64,000 nucleotides of DNA from Nymphaea colorata (GCF_008831285.2 NC_045139.1:12436704-12500703); one strand, 5' to 3'. Counted from the first letter of the stretch, positions 1 to 10,265 are shown. Notes: generated by a model not told the origin, from the letters alone. Made by a program: numbers and translations.

Positions 1-245
1 AACATTGAACTTACAGTTGTCAATGATCGAAGCGTGACATAAGCACCATTTTTTTTGGTATAATGGTTGTCAATAATGGATGTGTGACATAAACATCATT
101 ATCTCTGATTTAATGTGATAATATGGATAACAATGATCAAAAGTGTGACATAAGCACTGTTATCTCTGGTTTAATGTGCATATGGCAGCCAACAATTGAA
201 GTGTGACATAAGCACCATTATCTGGATATATCACAGATGAAAGAG
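1..245. repeat. Diverged ~60 bp minisatellite
   Basis: About four head-to-tail copies of a unit of roughly 55-62 bp. Each copy contains a form of GTGTGACATAAGCACCATTA preceded by a CAATGATCGA-like block and followed by TCTGGTTTAATGTG. The copies differ by substitutions and small indels, so the array is old. No coding capacity. Confidence 0.85.
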
Positions 246-254
246 TGCTACTGT

Positions 255-304
<50 letters not shown>

Positions 305-350
305 AATAATATGGATATATCATAGATGAGATAATGTTGTTGTTACACAC

Positions 351-387
<37 letters not shown>

Positions 388-428
388 GACAATCATATGG
401 TCATAACATAGATGAGATAATGTTGTTG

Positions 429-517
<89 letters not shown>

Positions 518-715
518 ATGTGACAATTGTATGGTTATATCAAAGATTAGATAATATTGTTTTTAAATGTAAATATGAAATCATATGTACATACTAAAAT
601 AGAGATAAATGTTGTTATACATGTATATCTCAGGCAGCTATTTGTGCACGTTAGAGTTGAGATAATGTTGTTCATATGCATATATACTTAAAACCCTGTT
701 ATTCATGACAACTAT
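246..715. repeat. ~100 bp repeats with TA/CA microsatellites
   Basis: A second family of diverged units, each with an AGATGAGATAATGTTGTTGTTA-like core, recurs near 310, 395, 530, 590 and 650. After the core the first copies carry expanded simple repeats: TA at 258-302, CA at 346-373 with TA at 374-387, CA at 431-474 with TA at 475-514. The microsatellites sit at the same place in successive units, so they probably grew from a seed inside the unit. Confidence 0.85.
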
Positions 716-1050
716 ATAAACACACTAGGCCAGAGCTAATGCTGCTGAAACTTGAACGAGGTAGTTATACGAGAACGTGGTAGTTTACATAATTTTTGAA
801 AATAAATGAATATCGTTTCCTCAAAACAGCCGATATCCCAAGAAACATGCAATTTGACGTACAATACAAGCAGGAATGATATTTTCAATGTGGTTTCCCA
901 TAACAAAAGATACAATTTCAAATAGATTAGGGCAGATTAGGTAGAAAGGAAGATTGACTTGTGCAAGAAAGAAAGAGAGACTCGGTGAGGGAGAAGAAGA
1001 CCATCAACACCACAAATTTGCCTAGCTTTTGAACAACGAGGACACGTTCA
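716..1050. other. No recognisable gene
   Basis: Short open frames on the minus strand (736-921 and 927-1181) show no family features. Nothing else seen. Confidence 0.6.
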
Positions 1051-1164
1051 ACCAGAAAACCAGCCGGTGAATCCAGCAAACGAGCCTGCGAATCTAGAAA
1101 AAGTTTGGCCAGAAAACCAGCCAGTGAGTCTAGCAGACTAGCCAATGAGTCCAAGACACGTTCC
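1051..1164 (+). repeat. 57 bp tandem duplication, in frame
   Basis: Two copies starting at about 1052 and 1109, each beginning CCAGAAAACCAGCC. The period is 57 bp, exactly 19 codons, so the reading frame into the C48-like ORF is kept (RKPA.ESS...ES pattern twice). Confidence 0.8.
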
Positions 1165-1725
1165 AGGGAACATAGAGACAATCTACTCTTTATTTACACT
1201 GAAGATTTCCTCCCTCACAAGAAAATAACCAATATTGGTCTGAATTATTTTTTTGATCTTTTAGAGGGTAGGTGCCAGAATATAGACCTTGAAAGGTATC
1301 CTATAAGAGCAGATTTCATGGTACGTATCCTTCGTCTTATTTCATTACCTAACCTTCACGTTGGGAAAAGTATTGATCATAGTGACAGATGTTTAACAAC
1401 ATGCTGTGTTGTTTTTATTGACGGATGATACTACGACTTTAATGATGGATGTCATAAAAAATGTTTTAGGAATTAAAAACCAGTCTATCGCTGAAGTTGA
1501 AATGGTTGCTCCTCTTTTTGTAGTTTCCTAAATCTCTTGCTCTTATGTTACCCTAATTTGGTTGCTCTCTACGCCCATATGTTTCAGGTTTTATTTTCTT
1601 CTGTGTGGGTGGAAAAGGGACATTGGGTGTTGTACATCATTCACAACGTCAAAAAACAAGTGGAGATATATGATCCATGCATAGGCTGTAATGACTACCA
1701 AATTGCAGAAGACTTTTATATACTA

Positions 1726-1798
1726 GTATGCAGTTTAACCTGAACTGTTGTTAAGATAAGTTTTTTTATTTCTTTAAGAAGTTTTGGTTCTTTTGCAG
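1726..1798 (+). other. Predicted intron in C48-like gene
   Basis: GT at 1726, a T-rich tract, then TTTTGCAG ending at 1798. Removing it joins ..EDFYIL to KYWLIQ.. in phase 0 and brings the His/Asp part of the peptidase domain in line with the Gln/Cys part. The stop at 1741-1743 lies inside it. Confidence 0.7.
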
Positions 1799-2084
1799 AA
1801 ATATTGGCTCATCCAAACATTGAACGACTACAAACTTTTACTAGTAAAATGTCCACAACAAAGAAATAACTATGACTACGGTGTGTTCTTGGTGCAATAC
1901 ATGCATGAGATAATGTCTGGAAAGAAACCTAGCTTCACCCAAGCTGATGTTACTAACAACATTAGAAAATCTTTTTGAAAATTTGCTTCAAATAAGTAGA
2001 CATGCTGAAATTTGAATAATATCATCTTTGTATGCAATTCTGTTAATTTTCGCACCCTCGTAGCCATTTCTTTGAATTAACACA

Positions 2085-3240
2085 TTTGTAAAAGTGATTA
2101 TCTCATCAATTCATCTCTGTTTCCTTATTGTCTTTTTGGCAGATGCATTGTTATCTCATTCTCTTGTATCCATTATAGCCCTTCATACCATCATCGTGTT
2201 CTATCATTATGGTAGTCTCGTTGTTATCTCATTATTTCATTATGTTAATTTATCACATTTTTGGTATTCATTTACTTATCGCCTTTCGTTGTGATCTCAT
2301 TCGCACGACCCTTTTTATCGTTATCACATTAATTCATCTATATTTACTTATCATCTTTTTGGCAGATGCATTGTTATCTCATTTCTCTCTTATTCACTCC
2401 AGCCCTTCCTATCTTTATCGCGTTCTATCATTATTGTAAACTCGTTGTTATCTCATTATCTTGTTACATTCATATTTTTGGTGTCCATTTACTTATCGTC
2501 TTCCGTTGTTATCTCATTAGCTTGTCACCGCATGCATTGTCGTATCCATTCCGGCCCTTCTTGTCGTTATCACAATAATTCGTCTCTGTTTACTTATCAT
2601 CTTTTTGGCAGATCTGTTGTTATCTCATTCTCTTGTATCCATTCCGAACCTTCCTATTGTCATCACATTCTATCATTATGGTAGACTTGTTGTTATCTCA
2701 TTATTTCATTATGTTAATTTATCACATTTTTAATGTCTATTTACTTATCACCTTCCGTTATTATGTCATTCACATAGCCCTACATGTCATTATCGCATTA
2801 ATTCATCTATCATTTTCTTGGCAGATATGTTATCTCATTCTCTCACATCCATTTTGGCTTTTCCTATCGTTATCGCGTTCTATCATTATTGTAGACTCAT
2901 TGTTGTCTCATTATTTCATTACGTTAATTTATCACATTTTTTGTGTCCATTTATTTATCGCCTTTTGTTATCTCATTCGCTGACTACCATGTATATTGTC
3001 GTATCCATTCCAGCCCTTCCTGTCGTTATCGCATTAATTGATCTCCGTTTACTTATCATCTTCTTGGCAGCAAATATGTTGTTATCTCAGTCTCTCACTG
3101 GCCCTTCCTCTTGTTATCACATTCTATTGTTATTGTAGAATCATTGTTATCTCATTCGCTTTTGGCACTGCGTGCCTTGTCATATCCATTCGTGCACCAA
3201 GTTTGTGCAGTTATTGCATTATTTCATCTCCATCTCAATG
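2085..3240. repeat. Tandem array of ~230 bp units, 5 copies
   Basis: Five diverged head-to-tail units, anchored by TTGGCAG at 2136, 2359, 2605, 2818 and 3064 (spacings 223, 246, 213 and 246 bp). Each unit contains several copies of the short block GTTATCTCATT and the blocks TTTACTTATC and TGTATCCATTC, so the unit itself arose from shorter repeats. Open frames across it are by-products of T/C-rich composition. The array lies between the C48-like gene (+) and the FAR1-like gene (-). Confidence 0.9.
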
Positions 3241-3454
3241 GCTGTTACAAAATCATTTACTCTATGATACATTGCGAGAGCTGGCTACTATTAGGAAGGA
3301 TGAACTGAATTTTTGCAACACTATAACAATTAAACAAAATCTTTTATTAGAATGTGCTTAAAGTTCAAACATACAAAATACATATAATATAAAAACCTTA
3401 CCAGGAGTTCTGTAAAAAAAATGCAATCATATACATCTTAGATATATGTGGACG

Positions 3455-5141
3455 TTATGCAGGTCTCAACTGCACCGTTTGTATATGAAACATAATCAAC
3501 TTTTGAGGATGATTTTCTTGCTTGATTTTTCTAGTCCTGCCTCTTTTCTCCAGGGCACTTTGTGTCCTAAGCAAACTTATATCTGGCTTCCTCTTAAAAG
3601 TAGTGACTAGTAAACTAGTGCCCTCGCATTTTACAACCTTCACCCTAGCATTATCGAACACCATATTAGCAGAACCATGACACTTCTTCTTCTCTAAAGG
3701 GTCTGGGGTGATGGGACCTACTTCTTCAAGCTAGCTTTTCATTGCTGCCTTGCTATCACAACATAGATTTTGAAACATTCTCTATAGCTTCATTCGCCAA
3801 CTGCATCATGTATTCATAAGCCTGGTCGTTTCTTGCTGCTAGGTCTACAATGTAAGTCAGTGTCTTACACAGATGCTGGTAGCGGGACAGATTGCAAGGC
3901 TTATGACCATTAAAAGAAGGAATTTCAAGAGAAATCTTCATTAACTCCATCTTTAAATTTTTGGTCCATCTACTTAGGATGTATCTCTCTTTAGAGCATG
4001 GCAACACAAAATACCTTTAAATTCAAATTTCTTACAAGATCATTCAACATCACCTGTTCGATGATGTAGGACACAAACACATCATTGATCTCAGTTGAAT
4101 CTTTCTCCCTTTTTATCACATGATGTTTGTGGCAACTTGATTGTTGTGCATGTAATTCTATGTCACAGTTAGTCGCTTGAATGACCTCTTCCTTAAACCA
4201 TTCAAATGCAGTTCATGCATACGCAACTGCAGCTCGGTCAAAGATATTCATACCTAGACTTTGAGGCTGACATGCAAATGCTTTTACGTATCCTTCAAGC
4301 TCACAATCCCTAAGACCATCTAAAAATCTATTGTAGTGTTTCATGAATCGAGATATTTGTAAGCAAAGAGTACAATCCCTTTTCAATGCAATGTTTATGC
4401 TACCTACTCTATTTGCAGAGAAGTATTGTCTTTTGTATGCCAATACCACTTTTCTTTGTCCTTATCAAATTTTGAAGCCACATATTTTGTTGTAGGTTAT
4501 ATGCTTCAATCATTTGTACCCATATACATTCGAACGTCTCACCATCTTCGCACTCAAGGACACAATTTGCAAAACTCTCCCTAAACCCAGTTTTTTGTGT
4601 CATTACATGCACTATATTCTTCGCTGCATTTTGGAATATATGTCACAAACACAAACTATGATGCACTTCTAGCCATATGAGGGACACTGTTGCTGCTATT
4701 GCATTGTCACCATCCATCAGTACAACTTGGGGTGCTTCCCATTCATGGCCTCGGTGAATACCTTGAACAACCACTCAAATGTCTCAATAGTCTGATCAAA
4801 GCATAATGCACCCCTAAAAATGTAACTTTTCGAGTGATGGTATAGCCCCACAAACTAAGCAAACGGCCACCTGTGGGTATTGGCCTTCACGGTTGTGTAA
4901 AAAATATGCACATCTCTGAAACATCTATAATCTAACCTAGACATCAAATCTGCCTAGAAAATATTTGTAGCATAACCATCTTCGTCCATCTGAATTGCAT
5001 TGTAGAAACCAGTGTCTTTGCTTAATCTTTTTTGAATGGATTCGACCAATATCATGATTTCTCCTCCTTTCATCGATTATGTCCTCTTTCTCCTCAAGTG
5101 GTTTCTATGATCCATGCATATGAATGGAGCATTCTCATAAC
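3455..5141 (-). pseudogene. FAR1-type (Mutator-like) transposase, broken
   Basis: Read on the minus strand from 5141 down. The segment at 5141-5020 gives DHRNHLRRKR then a KGG motif, as ahead of the FAR1/MULE catalytic domain. Next come FYNAIQMDEDGYATNIF, then a TAG stop where Trp is usual, then ADLMSRLDYRCF. Further on are CFDQTIETFEWLFKVFTEAM (about 4800-4739), DGDNAIAATVSLIWLEVHHS (about 4715-4660) and IFQNAAKNIVHVM (about 4650-4610). Then follow the WLQNL-type motif near 4500, a SINIALKRD stretch near 4390, and YILSRWTKN near 3975. A weak tail at 3720-3455 is rich in Lys/Arg. The SWIM zinc finger, expected near 4010-4050, is degenerate. Intact proteins of this family are transposases or FHY3/FAR1 light regulators; this copy has frameshifts and stops. 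Its 5' part is cut off at 5141 by the hAT element. The FAR1 DNA-binding domain was not found. Confidence 0.85.
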
Positions 5142-5190
5142 CAATGGCGGAGGGAAGGGGGGTCCGCTTGGGCCATGGCTCTACCCCAGG
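5142..5190 (+). repeat. Left terminus of hAT element
   Basis: CAATGGCGGAGGGAAGGGG followed by the CTTGGGCC/CTCTACCCC-type subterminal sequence common to plant hAT elements of the zf-MYM/TTF group. No right-hand partner recognised. Confidence 0.6.
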
Positions 5191-6040
5191 CAAATGAAAA
5201 GAAAAATTTAATTATAAAAATTTAAAATTTTTATTACTTCTATTTAGTATTTGAATCAGGGTTTAATTTGGCCCTACTCGAATCCAACTCCAACCCATAA
5301 AACCAGCCCCCCCCCTTTTGGTTTGCCCTAGTTCAAAATTTGGTTTTGAAAAGGGGAAAATGCACGCTGCGCCAGGGAGAGATGGAGAGATGAAGAGACT
5401 AGAGAGTGTGAGGGAGGAGAAAATGAGATACAAAGAGAGAGGGAGATGGTCTGATAGAGAAATAGAAATATGAACGAGTGAGAAAGGGAGCAGGTCCGCA
5501 GGAGAGACCAAGAGACAAGAGAGCACTCAGCAGGTTGCTTGCTGCAGGAAGGAGGTGGGGTCATTTCCTGACTTTTGTCCATCCATTATTTTAGTGGTCT
5601 TACATTTTTGTTGCATAGTGAATTATGGTGGGGCCGTTTCCTTCATACTTTATTTTTTTTATTTTTTTCTTTTTTCTTAACCTTTTCTGTCATTTTCTTC
5701 TTCTCTCTGTTTTATGGTGGGTTTCTAATTTCTATTATGCACATTTTTTAACCTTGATCTTTCACTGAATTTGTTATTGTCTGTTGCCTCTTTTATTGTG
5801 CTGCTCTTAAGTCTTAACTCCATTGTTGCTGTGTTCAGTTCCTTCTTCCTAATCTTTGTTTATTCCTGTGTGTGTGACATAGTGACAGTGTGAGTTTCGT
5901 TGTTTCCTTTAACTTAATCGTTCGAAATTTGAGTGAGAGTTTGTGCCTAGTGGTCCTGCATAGGTTACCTGCCAGGCTGCCCTACTCTGTTCATTAGTAG
6001 CAAATGTCAGTGATGAAACAAGAACATCAATCCACACATG

Positions 6041-6103
6041 ATGTGAGTTTACTGTTATGAAATTCTAGATGTATGCTAGAATTTCATAACAGTGAACTCA
6101 TAT
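6041..6103. repeat. 28 bp near-perfect hairpin, 7 nt loop
   Basis: Arm 6041-6068 (..ACTGTTATGAAATTCTAG) pairs with 6076-6103 (CTAGAATTTCATAACAGTG..) with two mismatches that would be G-U pairs in RNA. The loop is ATGTATG. It lies in the 5' non-coding part of the hAT element. Confidence 0.9.
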
Positions 6104-6201
6104 TTCTATCTGCATTGGTTCATTTCAATTAATTTACAAGTTACAATTTTGAAAAAAAATGCTGTAATGGGGCCATCAGCCTCTTTTCTTGAATAAATAT
6201 T

Positions 6202-6234
6202 TTAAATAACACTTAGTCAGCAAGTGTTATTTAA
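6202..6234. repeat. 13 bp perfect hairpin, 7 nt loop
   Basis: TTAAATAACACTT at 6202-6214 and its exact reverse complement at 6222-6234, with loop AGTCAGC. It is about 100 bp from the larger hairpin and has the same loop length. Confidence 0.9.
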
Positions 6235-6314
6235 TATATCCAGAAATTAAAAAATTATCCCCTGCTCTTATGACTTATGAGTTACAGATTACAGATTTGA
6301 AAAAAAGTGCTGCA

Positions 6315-6404
6315 AGTCCCCTGGTTCTTGGGGTATCCAAAAATTCTTATGTCTCCTTCAATATATCCTCCTGTTTTCCTGCCAGCAAGGACATCCATCA
6401 GTGT
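6315..6404 (-). pseudogene. Fragment of PDR-type ABC transporter exon
   Basis: Thirty codons on the minus strand read [19 protein letters not shown], then [11 protein letters not shown]. This matches the stretch just after the Walker A motif of a nucleotide-binding domain in plant pleiotropic-drug-resistance (ABCG full-size) transporters, where [10 protein letters not shown] and GYIEGDI are strongly conserved. In an intact protein this region belongs to the ATPase that drives export across the plasma membrane. Both ends stop abruptly, and no other part of the transporter is near. It sits inside the hAT element, opposite in strand to the transposase, and is best explained as a captured host piece. 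Confidence 0.8.
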
Positions 6405-6665
6405 GTATGAACAGATTTTCAGGCTCTTACCTTTGCTGATATAAATTGCATATGACATGGATCTGTTACAAGAGAACCTTTTTTGCAGCATCTTTTGCAA
6501 CTAATTTTGTTGATGTGCAGCAAATTTAGTTAATCATGTCATATCTTTCCATCTTATTACAATGGTTTGCAACAGGCAAGGAGTTGTTTAGTGTGCTCAA
6601 GTGTGAAGGTTGTTCCTTGTTTCATTTTTCAGATTAGTCACCAGTTCATGTGAACAATTTTTTAG

Positions 6666-6758
6666 GTTCCTTCCTTTGATGATGATGCGGCTAAGGTAGC
6701 TGATTTTCACTTGTCCAATCAAGCACCTGATAATGCAGCAAGACTTCACTCCACTCGT
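6666..6758 (+). pseudogene. Fragment of PTI1-like kinase exon
   Basis: After a TTTTTTAG acceptor-like site, 28 codons at 6675-6758 read FDDDAAK then [19 protein letters not shown], then TR. In PTI1-like cytoplasmic kinases the DFG region reads [19 protein letters not shown], with this unusual form in place of DFG, so the assignment is specific. Homology stops after ..STR, where the family continues VLGTFGYHAPEY. Only this activation-segment exon is present. It lies in the hAT element between the left end and the transposase and on the same strand as it. It cannot encode a kinase. Confidence 0.8.
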
Positions 6759-6984
6759 GGATATTCGAAAAGCAAGTTAGCGAGGGTAGAAAACAACTTT
6801 TTGTTGTTCTACAGAGTGCAAGAGGTTCAACATGTGAATATTGTCTTCTTTATCTGCAGTTTATGAGGTGGTTGGTTCTAAATTCCTACTTTTCTTAAGT
6901 TAAAATTTTAGTATCTTTCTTCAATGTGTATAAATCTTATTGTCTATTTTAAAATTCAGATTTTTTGTGTTAGCTTACTAGAAG

Positions 6985-9262
6985 ATGAAGAAAAATATTC
7001 AAGATTATTTAAAAAAAAAACAAGTTATTGATCAATTGAGAGAAAACCAAGAGGGAGAAAACCAAAATGTTGGTTGTTCTAGTCCGAAAGCTCTTGATAT
7101 TGTTATTTTTTTACTCAGATTCTCCACCTTTTAAGTATTCAAAAATTGAAACTATAGAAAGCATCGTGCGTGATCCAGGGTTGCGATGTCCTATATGAGA
7201 GATTCCAATAAATAAGAGAGATGAAGTTAGGCGAGCATATATCAATTATGGGTCATATCAGCATAAACTTCATAGATATCCAGTGTCAGGTCATTCAAGT
7301 CATCCTCGTAAATTTCAAACTTCATGGTTTCAAAGATTTTCATGGTTAGAATATTCTCCAAAGACAGATAGTGCATATTGTTTACCATGTTATCTTTTTG
7401 GTACTCCACATTCAAATGACAGTCCATTTATTACTGAAGGATTCAGAGCTTGGAAGAGGGTGGGTGGTAGTGAGAAAACATGTGCATTTCGTAGTCATGA
7501 AGGGACAAGTCAAAATTCACCCCATAATATGAATGTGCGAGCATTTAATGACTTAAGTCGTCAAAGCAAACACATAGTTAAAATGATTGAAAAACAAAGT
7601 TCAGAGCTTGTTTACAACAACCGCTTGAGTTTGAAGGCATCTGTAGATGCAGTTCATTGGTTAGCATTCCAAGCTTGTACATTTAGAGGCCATGATGAAA
7701 GTTCAAGTTTATTGAATCAATATAACTTTATTGAGTTCATTAAAACTTTAGCTAATTATAATGACAGAGTTGCATAGATAATGCTTCAAAAAATGCTAAA
7801 TATACATCACCAACAGTTCAGAAAGAAATTTTACATGTTTTTGTAAGTAAAGTGAGAGCTAAAACTATAAAAGAAATTGGTGATGCTAAATATTGTATTA
7901 TTATTGATGAAGCTCGAGATGAGTCCAAGAGAGAGCAAATGGTTGTAGTTCTTAGATTTGTTAATAAGCAAGGTCAAGTTCAAGAGCGAATTTTAGATGT
8001 TGTGCATGTGAGGGATACTACAACAATTACTTTGAAGAATGCAATTTCTACTTTGTTGTCTTAACATAATCTTAGTATTCAAGATATAAGGGGTCAATGA
8101 TATGATGGTGCTAGTAATATGCGAGGTGAATGGAATGAATTGTAAGCATTAATTTTGAATGAATGTCCTTATGCATATTATATTCATTGTTTTACTCATA
8201 GATTACAATTTGCACTTGTTGCAGCTTCAAGAGAAGTTGTTGATGTTCATAACTTTTTTGAATAGTTAACATGTGTAATTAATCTTGTCAATGTAAGCAG
8301 TAAATGTAATGCTGAATTGTGCAAATCTCAAGTAAATAAAATTGCATTTAGAATTGCTATAGATGAACTTGAAACAAGAAAAAGGATCTCATTTTTGGTC
8401 CGTGTGCAGTTTGATAAAAATATTCGATGCAACATGTGTAGTATTGGAAATTTAAGAGACAATGGATCAACATATCAAATACGGACTGAAGATAATTTAG
8501 CTTACAATATGATCACATCATTTGACTTTGTATTTATTTTGCATTTGGTACAAGAAATTTTGGGACAAAGTGATATTCTTTGTTAGGCATTGCAGAGGGA
8601 AAGAGAAGACATTCTAAATGCAATGGCTTTGGATTATAATTCAAAAAGGTTTCTACAAGAACTTAGAGAGACTGGTTGGGATTCATTTATAGATACAGTG
8701 GGAGCATTTTGTATGACACATGATATTCCTATTCCAGATATGGATGCCTAATATTTTGTAAGAGGATCACGTTCTCGTCGTAAACACAATTTCATTAAAG
8801 TGACACATGATTATCATGTCAATATTTTTATTGCTGCCATTGATTGTCAGCTGGTAGATTTAATGAGAATTCTATGGAAACACTTCGTTTGATGTCGATA
8901 TTCGACCTTAGAGATCAATACGATACGTCATGAGATGCATACAATCTTGCACAGAAGTTTTATCCTTAAGATTTTCTAGACTAAGATTTTATGGGTTTAA
9001 ATATCAGTTGAGACATTTTAAGAATAATATTTGTCATCATCAAAGTTTTCAAAATTTGGGTACACTATCAGATGTATGTGATGTATTGATACGTAGTAGA
9101 AAAAGTGAAAAATATCCTTACGTATACTGGTTGCTTAGTCTCATTATAACACTTCCTGTCTCCACTGCAACCACAGAAAGGACATTCTCTGCTATGAAAC
9201 TTATTAAAACAAGGTTGCGTAACAAAATAGAGGATGAATTCTTTGCAGATTGTCTAATTTGA
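6985..9262 (+). pseudogene. hAT transposase (zf-MYM1/TTF type), broken
   Basis: The frame opens at ATG 6985 (MKKNIQDYLKKKQ). It then gives RDEVRRAYINYGSYQ near 7210 and a TTF-type zinc finger, FSWLEYSPKTDSAYCLPC, at about 7337-7390. NMNVRAFNDLSRQSKHI follows near 7530. The DUF4371/catalytic part has YCIIIDEARDESKREQM at about 7890, DGASNM near 8105 and HCFTHRLQFALVAASREVVD near 8190. FDFVFILHLVQEI is at about 8520. The C-terminal dimerisation motif, LPVSTATTERTFSAMKLIKT then RLRNKIEDEFFADCL, is at about 9151-9255. Stops lie at about 7196, 8062, 8098, 8141, 8264 and 8584, with frame changes between segments. Family members are about 750-800 residues, and most of that length can be traced here, so the loss is by point changes rather than large deletion. 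Confidence 0.9.
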
Positions 9263-9290
9263 TAGTGAAGCTATGTTTTGACCTTTATAA

Positions 9291-10019
9291 AATACTTGAC
9301 AAATCTGACATGACATTAAACAATTTTTGCATGTTATGATTTAAATATTTGGTCCTGAAAATTTGTCATGAAAATTATCATATGCATGATGAGTTAAATG
9401 AAATAGTTTCTATAAAAGTGTACATTGATAAAGACAGTACAAGATGTAAAATACTTGTATGACAGACTCTTAGATAATTGTTCATTCTTTTAGATAGTCA
9501 TAATAAAGATTAGGCATATTGCTAATCAAGTAGATGACTATGTAAACATTTGAAAAGTGAGAGCACACTTGAATATACCCTTAGCTTTGTGGAAAAGCTA
9601 ATACATGTTATGTCATGTGCAAGTCTTATTGCAATGTTTCTAGTTGGTCTTGTCATTCGATATTAAGAACATTCTGGTTTGCCTCTTTGTAAGGTGGTTG
9701 AAGAGTATCAAGCTTGATTTCATTGATTGAACAAAAAGAGAATATTCATGTATATTTGTAATGCTTACATGATTGCTAGCATTTTTAACAAAAGAATTCT
9801 TGATAACTTATATGTAAAGCTTGTGGTCCACATTGAACTAAGTTTTTTCTAACATGTTATGATGGTAAAACTTTTAAAGAAGACTTCATAACTAATGTTA
9901 AACATAGTGAATATTTGAGTTATGATAGAAAACTAATGAATAGAAAACCATGTAACTAAAGATGAAGAAAACCCACACATAGTGGAAGCAAACTGTCGGT
10001 CTCATGGCCAAGTGGGACA
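9291..10019. other. No recognisable gene
   Basis: AT-rich. No long frame and no clear repeat. The missing right end of the hAT element may lie here unrecognised. Confidence 0.6.
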
Positions 10020-10265
10020 TGTTGGATAGTGGCCATGAGTCTCATAACTACGAGGGGGCCCACTCGCAGTTACGAGATAAACAAACTATTTTAAAACAAA
10101 GATTTTGTTAAATAAAAATCAATAGATTTACAGATTTACGTTACCTCCCTCCAGCCGTAACCGTTGCTGAGCATCGGGAAACCCTAGGAGGCGTCTATAA
10201 GAGCTTAGCTAATCTTAAACTTAGGGTTATGAATTTGGGGGAGCTCATTGGAAATCTAATCCAGT
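10020..10265 (+). repeat. Copia LTR fragment, family of 61708 element
   Basis: Starts TGTTGGATAGTGGCCATGAG, as the LTR at 61708 does. It goes on in parallel: GCAGTTACGAGATAA, a CTCCCTC block, CCGTTGCTGAGC-like, AACCCTAGGAGGCGTCTATA (TATA region), and TTGGAAA. Similarity fades near 10265, so the 3' third is lost. No internal element sequence adjoins it. Confidence 0.8.

Larger units (their letters stand above)
1051..1978 (+). pseudogene. Ulp1-like C48 peptidase, catalytic Cys replaced
   Basis: Remnant of a Ulp1-type (peptidase C48) gene of the kind carried by plant DNA transposons. The frame at 1537-1725 holds the His and Asp region: GHWVLYIIHNVKKQVEIYDP, with His followed by Trp, and Asp-Pro at the end of a strand. 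The frame at 1799-1978 holds the Gln/Cys region, QQRNNYDYGVFLVQYM. In the family this reads Q..N..DCGVF, so the nucleophile is Tyr here. The two frames join in phase 0 across a GT..AG intron at 1726-1798. Upstream at 1105-1320 an open frame (..FFDLLEGRCQNIDLERYPIRADFM) ends at a possible GTACGT donor at 1321; the exon joining it to 1537 is not clear and stops intervene. Its N-terminal part is a 19-residue repeat. In C48 enzymes His-Asp-Cys with Gln cut SUMO-like tags; this copy should be inactive even if spliced. Family call is firm, transposon origin is inferred. Confidence 0.75.
5142..9290 (+). mobile_element. Decayed hAT element (zf-MYM/TTF type)
   Basis: The left end is set by CAATGGCGGAGGGA at 5142, typical of hAT termini (form CAGTGGCGGA), and abuts the interrupted FAR1 pseudogene. 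A 1.8 kb 5' part without transposase sequence follows, carrying two long hairpins and two host-gene fragments. The transposase pseudogene starts at 6985. I could not find the matching right terminus after 9262, so the right end is approximate. The eight bases left of the element (CTCATAAC) were not found as a credible target-site copy at a right end. Confidence 0.7.

Noticed and set aside
2094-3361. Several overlapping plus-strand open frames of 60-116 codons
   Set aside because: They lie in the 230 bp tandem array and repeat the same T/C-rich words; no protein family, frames shift with unit length.
10041-10048. CTCATAAC, identical to the 8 bp left of the hAT element, as its right target-site copy
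   Set aside because: It lies inside a copia LTR fragment and no hAT right end adjoins it; most likely chance.
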